From contig VERA01000002.1 in the NCBI GenBank assembly GCA_018882935.1, positions 1 through 64,000 on the forward strand: 64,000 nucleotides of DNA, written 5' to 3'. The notes under the pieces are model-generated. The model ran no database searches, was not told the origin of the DNA, and saw only the letters and a program-made list of their open reading frames with translations. Shown in pieces: positions 19,901 through 27,004 of this stretch (position 1 is its first letter; each line of letters opens with the position of its first letter). The position numbers were made by a program, and so were the translations under genes. Source of the stretch: Burkholderiaceae bacterium. Its GTDB lineage: Bacteria > Pseudomonadota > Gammaproteobacteria > Burkholderiales > Burkholderiaceae_D.

Positions 19901-22900
19901 GAATCATGACGATGGGCAGATGGTAGTCGCTGCTGGGCATAACCTGACGATAAAAGCAGCCGCGATACAGCAAGGTATGCCGGCGATATCAAACAGCATT
20001 ACCGATGTAGCGGCGAATAGGGTGTCGGATAAGGCGTCGAATACTACTGCCAACGCCGCATCAACTTCTGATTCAAATGCAGTACCGACTTCTGATTCAA
20101 ACACTTCAGTAACTCCATTGCCAACCACCGGCCGCATCATGCTCGCAGCGGGTAACGATGTGCGGCTCGATACCGTTACCGAAGCCCATAGCGAGAGCGT
20201 GAACTGGGGTGGTGGTAACTACCGGCGCGAAGCGCGCCAAACGGATATCGCTACCACCATTGATGCTGCAGGCGCAGTTGATATCGCAGCCGGTCGCGAT
20301 ATCGTCTTGCGCGGTGCGCAGATCCGTACGCCGTCAAGTACGCTGACGAATACACCCACCAGCACACCCACCAGCACACTTACCAGCACACCGTCAGACG
20401 CGGCATCTGGCGATATCCGCCTAAGCGCTGCACGCGATGTGGTACTAAGCACAGCCGAATCGCACGTCAGCGTAGACGAAGCCCACCGCCATACCCGTCG
20501 CGGCTTCTTATCGCGCACCACCACCAGCTCACGCCACACGCTCGACCAAACCACCCAGCACGGGACACTGTTATCCGGCAACCGGGTAAGTGTGCAGAGC
20601 GGGCAAGATATCAAGGTCAGTGGCAGCGATATCGCCAGTAGCCAAGGCACCGCGCTCGATGCAGCACGCAATGTCAGCATTGAAGCGGCTACCAACACCC
20701 ACAACGAAACGCACCTCGAACAAAAAAGAACCTCAGGCTTAATGCGCTCTGGCGGCTTCGGCCTGACGATAGGCACCCGCAGCCTAAGCACCCACAGCGA
20801 TACCACTACCAGCACCGCATCCGCCGCCACCATCGGCAGCACGCAAGGCGATGTGATCATCAAGGCGGGCGATGCGCTCACGCAAACCGGGAGCAAGGTC
20901 ATCGCACCGCAGGGTGATGTGACTATCGCTGCACGTAAGGTGGATATCGTAGAAGCACGTAACAAGCAGACAACCGTCACCGAGACGCAATTCAAGCAAA
21001 GTGGCCTAACGGTCGCAGTAGCCAACCCGATCGTTACTGCCGTACAAACCGCCCAAGCCATGGGACAAGCGGCGTCCAACACAACCGACCCCCGCATGAA
21101 AGCGCTGGCGGCTGCCAACACGGCCATGGCTGCGAAGAATGCGGTTGATGCGGTCATTGCCGGCCAAGGCCGCAGCCTGAATGGCAAGGCCGATCAGATC
21201 GGTACCGGTACTGATGCTGCGGGTAATGCAAGCTCACGTGACGCCAATGTGGTCGATAAGCTCGGCGGCATACAACTATCGATGAGTGTTGGCAGTGCAA
21301 AGAGTGACAGCCGCACCGTCGTTCGCACCAGTGACGCCGTGGCATCGAGCGTCAGCGCCGGTGGTGATGTGCGTATTACTGCAGAGGGCGATAAAGCGCA
21401 CAGCGATCTGACCGTACAAGGCAGTCAAATTGCTGCTGGCGCGCAGGTCAACTTGGTTGCCGAGCACGCGCTCACACTACAGGCTGCAGACAATACCGAA
21501 ACGCAGACCGGCACCAGCAGCAGTTCAAGCGCAAGTGTGGGCTTGATATTAGATAGTAAAGGTGGCTTGGGTGTGAACGCATCAGCCAGCCAGGGACGCG
21601 GCAACGCTAGCGGGCAAGACCGGCGCTGGACTAACGCCACCGTCAACGGTGGCCAGCAAGTGGTACTGCAATCGGGTGCTAACACCACCCTCAAAGGCGG
21701 GGTGGTGTCGGCACCCGAAGTAACTGTTGCTGCCGGCGGCAAGCTCGATATCGAAAGCCTGCAAGACACCAGCACCTACACCTCACGCCAGAAACAACTT
21801 GGCGGCAGCGCCACCCTCGGCACGGCGCCCAGCGCGAACGTCAATGCCGCAAAGAGCAACATCGACAGCACCTACACCAGCGTGACCGAGCAATCGGGGA
21901 TTAAGGCAGGCGATGGCGGCTTCGATATCAAGGTCGCAGGCGACACCACCCTCAAAGGTGGCGTGATCAGCAGCACCCAAGCTGCGGTTGATGCCAAGCG
22001 CAATCAGTTCAGCGGTGGCGGCCAAGTAGCGACAGCCGATATCGAGAATCACGCGCACTACCAAGCCGAGTCCGTTAGCGTCAACCTCGGCGCTGGCTTC
22101 TCAGCCCAAGGCAAGCTCGCCCCAAGCGGCACTGGCGTCGGCTTCGGCAAAGACAGCGATAGCGCTGCGAGCACTACACACGCCGGCATCAGTGGGGTAG
22201 CGGGTGACACCACAGTACGCACCGGTGATAAGGCAGCAGGTATCGCAAAGATCTTCGATGCCGACAAAGTGCAGAAAGAAGTCGCTGCGCAGACGCAGAT
22301 CACGCAGATGTTTAGCACCTTAGCACCCAAGGCCGTAGCGACGTATGCGGATGGGAAGATTCGTGAATTACAGAAGCATCAGAGCGAAACCACAGACCCT
22401 TCAAAGCGTGACGAGTTACAGCAGCAAATCGACTATTGGGCTGATGGCGGACGCTACCGCGTGGCTTTACACACCACGGTTGGTGGGTTGAACGGTGGTG
22501 TCGCCGGTGCCAGCGGCGCTGGCGTAAGTGCAGCATTGACCCCGCAAGTGGCAAGCGCCATTGATAAGGCTGAATTACCGGCATCGGCTAAGTCAGCTTT
22601 GGTCGCCTCAACAGCTACCTTGATCGGCGGTGCGGTTGGCGGACAGCAAGGCGCCGGCGCGGCACTTAGCGAAACAACGAACAATTTCTTAAGCCACCAA
22701 GAGGCGCGCCAGCGGGCCGCTGCAACCGAGCGCTTACTCGACTGTAAAGACGACGCCTGTCGTAGTCAGGCTCGGACGGAGATCAACCGTATCGACGCAC
22801 TCGATAAATGGCGCGACCAACAAGTGAGTGATGCGTGTCGGCTGCCGGCAAGTGATCTGTGCAAAGGTTGGTATGCAGCGCTCGCTGATGCCAAGCAAAG

Positions 22901-23753
22901 CTATCAAGTGGGCTATGTGGCACGTGACGATATCAGTCAATCGATAGCTAGTGAACGTCGACAAGTCAACGAACAAGAATTCCTGTACCGGCAACGGATA
23001 AACAATCCATTCGCATTCGGTATCGCTAAAGGCTTGATGAAGCTCACACCACCTGCACTGGTGGTTGGGGTAGGCTTGACTACGTACGAAGTGACGGCGG
23101 CTGTCATGGAGGTCGGCGCTGTCGATGCTGCTCTCGCTATTGCAATTGGTCTGAGAGATTTACCGGGAGAAATCAAAGCTCGACTAAACAGCGAAGACCC
23201 CACCGTACGTGGTGAGGCCTTGGTTGACACGCTAGCGATTGCAGGCGCATCGACCGCGATCGTAGGACGACTGCAGCAGACGGGTAGTAAGGCCTTTACT
23301 GCAGCGCTGGAGAAGCAGGCGGCGCTTCAGGCAGAGGCGAGGGCTGTTGCGAATGCGCAGGTGGAAAATAATGTTTACCGCGATGGGCATCGGTTTGAAT
23401 CCAATGTCATTGACGGAGTACCACTCGCCAACATTCGATTGGAGTATGAAACTGCAATTAGAAACATACTGGCAGATGCAAAAAAAATGCTGCTGGCCGG
23501 CCAATCAGAGGAAACTGTTGCACGATGGGCGGTTGAAATGCGTAATGACATAAAGCTCCAATTCCATGAAAAGACACCACCGAAAAGGCTATCAATCATT
23601 GAAAGTCGAAACATAGAGAAATACAAACACCACGTTGGTCCAACGTTAGATGAGCTTCACGAGTCGGGGAAGAGTTGGATGCAGATTATCGAAAGTTCAG
23701 CCCGCCCAGGCGGTCGTGATATTGATCTTTCTCCTATTTGGCCAGAAAAATGA
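16947..23753 (+). CDS. CdiA/FhaB-like TpsA exoprotein (2268 aa), ATGA-coupled to the acyltransferase gene
   Basis: ESPR-like N-terminus [25 protein letters not shown] domain ([17 protein letters not shown]...[27 protein letters not shown]); haemagglutinin-type repeats; pretoxin; C-terminal variable domain after VENN. Confidence 0.93.
   Translation: [2268 protein letters not shown]
23361..23750 (+). other. Putative CdiA-CT toxin domain (about 126 aa after the VENN tetrapeptide)
   Basis: gtggaaaataat = VENN at 23361-23372; following domain ends [41 protein letters not shown]; immunity candidate starts at its stop codon. Confidence 0.55.
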
Positions 23754-24067
23754 CTGATTTTCTAAAATTTAGCATTACTCCATTTGCCACTAATTCCAAA
23801 TATTCATTGGAAATAGAAGATTTTCATCCCCCCGGGGGGTTCCAGAGGTTCTTAACTGATTTTTCCAAAGTCGGGGATGGAGAGCTACTAGATTGGTGGC
23901 AAGGCATTGCGTGTGGCATTGGGCACATAACTTATGAAGGAAATATGCTAACAGTTTATTGGTCAGACTTCCCTGATGCACTAGCATTTGATTGTGACAA
24001 TATATCTCAAGCAAAAAAAATGGAAATGTATTTAAAAAAGTTTTTGAACATTAAAAGTTATCATTAA
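23750..24067 (+). CDS. Candidate CdiI immunity protein for the main CdiA
   Basis: ATGA overlap with the cdiA stop; 105 aa MTDFLKFSITPFATNSKYSLEIEDFHPPGGFQRFL...; paralog at 26481-26798. Confidence 0.7.
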   Translation: MTDFLKFSITPFATNSKYSLEIEDFHPPGGFQRFLTDFSKVGDGELLDWWQGIACGIGHITYEGNMLTVYWSDFPDALAFDCDNISQAKKMEMYLKKFLNIKSYH

Positions 24068-24199
24068 ATTTTCAAAATACAGCCTCAACTGGATCAGCCA
24101 AGTCTTGAAGTATTTGGTACATTATTCATAGGAGTATGCAATAACTGTCGAGACTTAAAAATATATCTAGAAATTCACAAAGAGATAGAAAATTTAACG

Positions 24200-25449
24200 A
24201 TCTTTGATGCCAATAAGCTGCGAAGACGCAGATCACGCAGATGTTTAGCACCTTAGCACCCAAGGCCGTAGCGACGTATGCGGATGGGCAGATCAAAGCG
24301 CTCAAAGAGAAACTCACGACCGAAACAGACCCTAAGCAGCGGGCTGCGCTAATCGATGAGAAGGCGCGCTGGGACGAAGGTGGTCGCTATCGCGTGCTCA
24401 TGCACACTGCTGTGGGTGCACTTGTTGGAGACGCCACTGGTGCAGCGGGTGCTGGCGCCGCAGGAATAGCGGCGCCCAAACTCAGTGAATTACAGGCGCA
24501 TCTTGAAGATACGCTCGTGAAGTCTGGCATGAATGCAGAAATTGCAAAAGGCGTGGCGGCGAATGTGAGCGGTATCACGGCCGCTGGCTTGGGCGGTGTG
24601 GTTGGCGGTACCACTGGTGCAGTAACCGCATTAGCGGTAGACGCGAATAATCGGCAATTACACTTCGACGAGAAGCAGCGAATTGCGATCAAAGCCAACG
24701 GCAACAAGACATTGGAGGAACGCCTAACGAAAGCAGCTTGTTATGAAGTGAAGTGCTGGGCACAATTCCCCAAAGGGACGCCGCTGTACGAGCAGAACTA
24801 TGTGAGTCAAGCCGAAGCCGCAACCCTCAGCCACGAGTTGACTTGGGTTCGTGATCAGAAGGCTAGTGACGCGTTTGTCTACACGCCGCTTGAACAATTT
24901 ACTGACAAGGTAGCCGCCACAACCATGTTCTCGTCGTTTAATGGAAAAGGAACATTCAATGGTGAACTTATATCAAAGACAAATGCGCCATTTCGTGGCA
25001 AAGATTGCGCTACTGCGGAGTGTGCCGCAGGGATGATGCCATTCAAAGCTCGCAATAACCCAGACTATCTATCCTTGCAGGGAAGTTGGTATGTCGCGTC
25101 TGGTGGCATAGCTATTAACTTGCACAATGGCGATACCTTTTGGCAAGGTGGAATTGGCCGGACATATCCGGGATATTCAGTTATTCCAGGGTTTTCTGCC
25201 AATATCGGGATCATCAGTGGCGGGAAAAATGCACAGTCGACCAGTGACTTCTTAAGAGGCGCTGGAGCACAAGGAATTTTATATGTACCACCAATTCCAA
25301 CAGTTCCATTTATCAACATCGGTGGGGGAATAAATCATTCGTATGGCGGAAAATCAGCAATCGAAATCGGAATTTCGACCCAGCCTGGAGGCGGTGTAAC
25401 ACCGCTTAATTATGGACTCGAAAACCAAAATACAAGAATGGAAAAATGA
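24200..25449 (+). pseudogene. Orphan CdiA C-terminal module (pretoxin + toxin), promoterless, 5' truncated
   Basis: 24224-24288 is identical over 65 bp to 22291-22355 of cdiA; ORF 24241-25449 continues in frame with GGRYRV pretoxin similarity and a different C-terminus; upstream IFDAN match is out of frame through a net 16-nt deletion. Confidence 0.82.
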
Positions 25450-25613
25450 ATAAAATGTATTATAAAAAACCATATAGGGTGAAACTGGCAGACGCATTTA
25501 CGAAAACATTTGGTCAGATTTACTCACAATACTCAATGGGTGAGAAGGCAGGTTATTGGATTATAGTTTTTGCAGGCTTCTCGCTAATTATATATCTAGG
25601 ATTTCGAAAATAA
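25446..25613 (+). CDS. Candidate immunity protein of the orphan module: 55-aa single-TM protein, absent from the supplied ORF track
   Basis: ATGA overlap with the orphan toxin stop; MNKMYYKKPYRVKLADAFTKTFGQIYSQYSMGEKAGYWIIVFAGFSLIIYLGFRK*. Confidence 0.6.
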   Translation: MNKMYYKKPYRVKLADAFTKTFGQIYSQYSMGEKAGYWIIVFAGFSLIIYLGFRK

Positions 25614-25710
25614 AATCATTCCGATAACGCTAGCATCGGGAATCGACGGTTTATAAATCTATAAAAATTTAAAGGATGCTCATTTTTGCGATCGAGGAAT
25701 ATATATCCAT

Positions 25711-25984
25711 GATACGCCGCTTGAACAATTCACTGACAGCGTAACTACAGCAACAAAATTCTCTTCACTGAATGGAAAAGAAATGTTCAATATTGAATTC
25801 ATATCAAAGCCAAATGCGCCATTTCGTGGCAGAGATTGTGCGACGGCTGAATGTGCGGCCGGGTCGATGATTAGGGAAAACCATAACTTGTTCTTATGAC
25901 GGTAAAACAGCTTTAGAAATAGGCATCGGTAGCCCTGGCATGAACTTGGCACCTGCTAGTTATGGAAATGAGCTTAGTAAATGA
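25711..25984 (+). pseudogene. Decayed second copy of the orphan toxin C-terminus
   Basis: DTPLEQFTDSVTTATKFSSLNGKEMFNIEFISKPNAPFRGRDCATAECAAGS matches the orphan module; about 270 bp internal deletion and frameshift, then SYDGKTALEIGIGSPGMNLAPASYGNELSK*. Confidence 0.8.
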
Positions 25985-26130
25985 AAATAGTTACTAATCT
26001 TCTCGGAAAGACGAGGGACCAGAGGATCGCTGAGGCGTCATCTACCGGAAGGTCTATATATTTCTGTTTTGTCGTATTGATCTTTGCTTGGATCCTTTCT
26101 GTATGGCCATATGGTGTATGGTGGCTCTGA
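25981..26130 (+). CDS. Second candidate membrane immunity protein (49 aa, single TM), absent from the supplied ORF track
   Basis: ATGA overlap with the remnant toxin stop; MKIVTNLLGKTRDQRIAEASSTGRSIYFCFVVLIFAWILSVWPYGVWWL*. Confidence 0.55.
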   Translation: MKIVTNLLGKTRDQRIAEASSTGRSIYFCFVVLIFAWILSVWPYGVWWL

Positions 26131-26480
26131 AAAATCTTATACCTGACAGCGCTTATATGGTCCTGGATAAATTGAAGGCGAATTTGAACGACTAACTCTG
26201 TACGCCCATAAGCTTACGAACTCAGAATATCGGAAGCAACATCGGTAAAGCAGCCTATCGTGCGGCAAGCCTCATCCCGGTATCAAAATCAGAAATTTTT
26301 CATTCGAAAACACCTTTCAAAACGAAGCGCTTTCGAACCACAATTACAAAGGGCCAAAACAGAAGCAAAAGCTTTGCGTAGCAATTCTGGTTGGCCGCCG
26401 CTTGGTAACTCTGCGATTCTGGATCAGAAGTCTGCAGAGTGATATTGACCCTGCTCGTATTACAAAAGCGATTCCGCACA

Positions 26481-26798
26481 ATGGAAATTCGAATCAGGCC
26501 ATTTAGCTCCGGCGAAAAATATGCGCTTGAGCTAGATGAATTTTGGCCAAGGGGCGGATACGTCAAGTTCTTAAAGAATTTTTGTGCACATATCGGCGCT
26601 AGTTTTTTGGATTGGCAGCAGCGCTTGGGGTCTGGCGTTGGTCATATTAATTTCGAGAATCAAGAGTTAATCGTCTCTTGGTCTGATTTCCCTGACACTT
26701 TTTCCTTTGACTGTTACAGCCAAATTCAAGCCGAGCGCCTATGGCGTCTGGTTGACGACTATTTAGCGGGACATGACTGTTGCCGAAGCGCCGATTGA
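26481..26798 (+). CDS. Orphan paralog of the main CdiI candidate
   Basis: MEIRIRPFSSGEKYALELDEFWPRGGYVKFLKNF...GVGHINFENQELIVSWSDFPDTFSFDC aligns along its length with 23750-24067. Confidence 0.75.
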   Translation: MEIRIRPFSSGEKYALELDEFWPRGGYVKFLKNFCAHIGASFLDWQQRLGSGVGHINFENQELIVSWSDFPDTFSFDCYSQIQAERLWRLVDDYLAGHDCCRSAD

Positions 26799-26900
26799 TT
26801 CTCACCTCTAGCGAAAGCAGATAAACGCCTGGAACCGAAAGATCTGGCTGTATGCAGTGGCAAGATCGAGCAAATAAAGTTAACGACAGGTTTCTAGACA

Positions 26901-26996
26901 GGCCCACACCAAGACTAGCGGATGCCGAGAACAGCCGACACTAAAAGTCGCTGACACTAAAGCCAGCCAACACATCGACCAGCCGACGCAAAGACC
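26901..26996. repeat. Degenerate 16-bp tandem repeat, 6 contiguous units, immediately before the oxidoreductase stop
   Basis: Units: ggcccacaccaagact/agcggatgccgagaac/agccgacactaaaagt/cgctgacactaaagcc/agccaacacatcgacc/agccgacgcaaagacc. Confidence 0.7.
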
Positions 26997-27004
26997 GGGG
27001 GATA

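Noticed and set aside
20219-21187. 322-aa minus-strand ORF inside cdiA
   Set aside because: Antisense shadow ORF in GC-rich repetitive coding DNA; low-complexity Ala/Ser/Val composition, no domain, fully inside a convincing gene
26260-26442. 60-aa ORF before the immunity paralog as a third orphan toxin
   Set aside because: Could be a fragment of a decayed toxin, but I see no convincing similarity to either toxin in the locus
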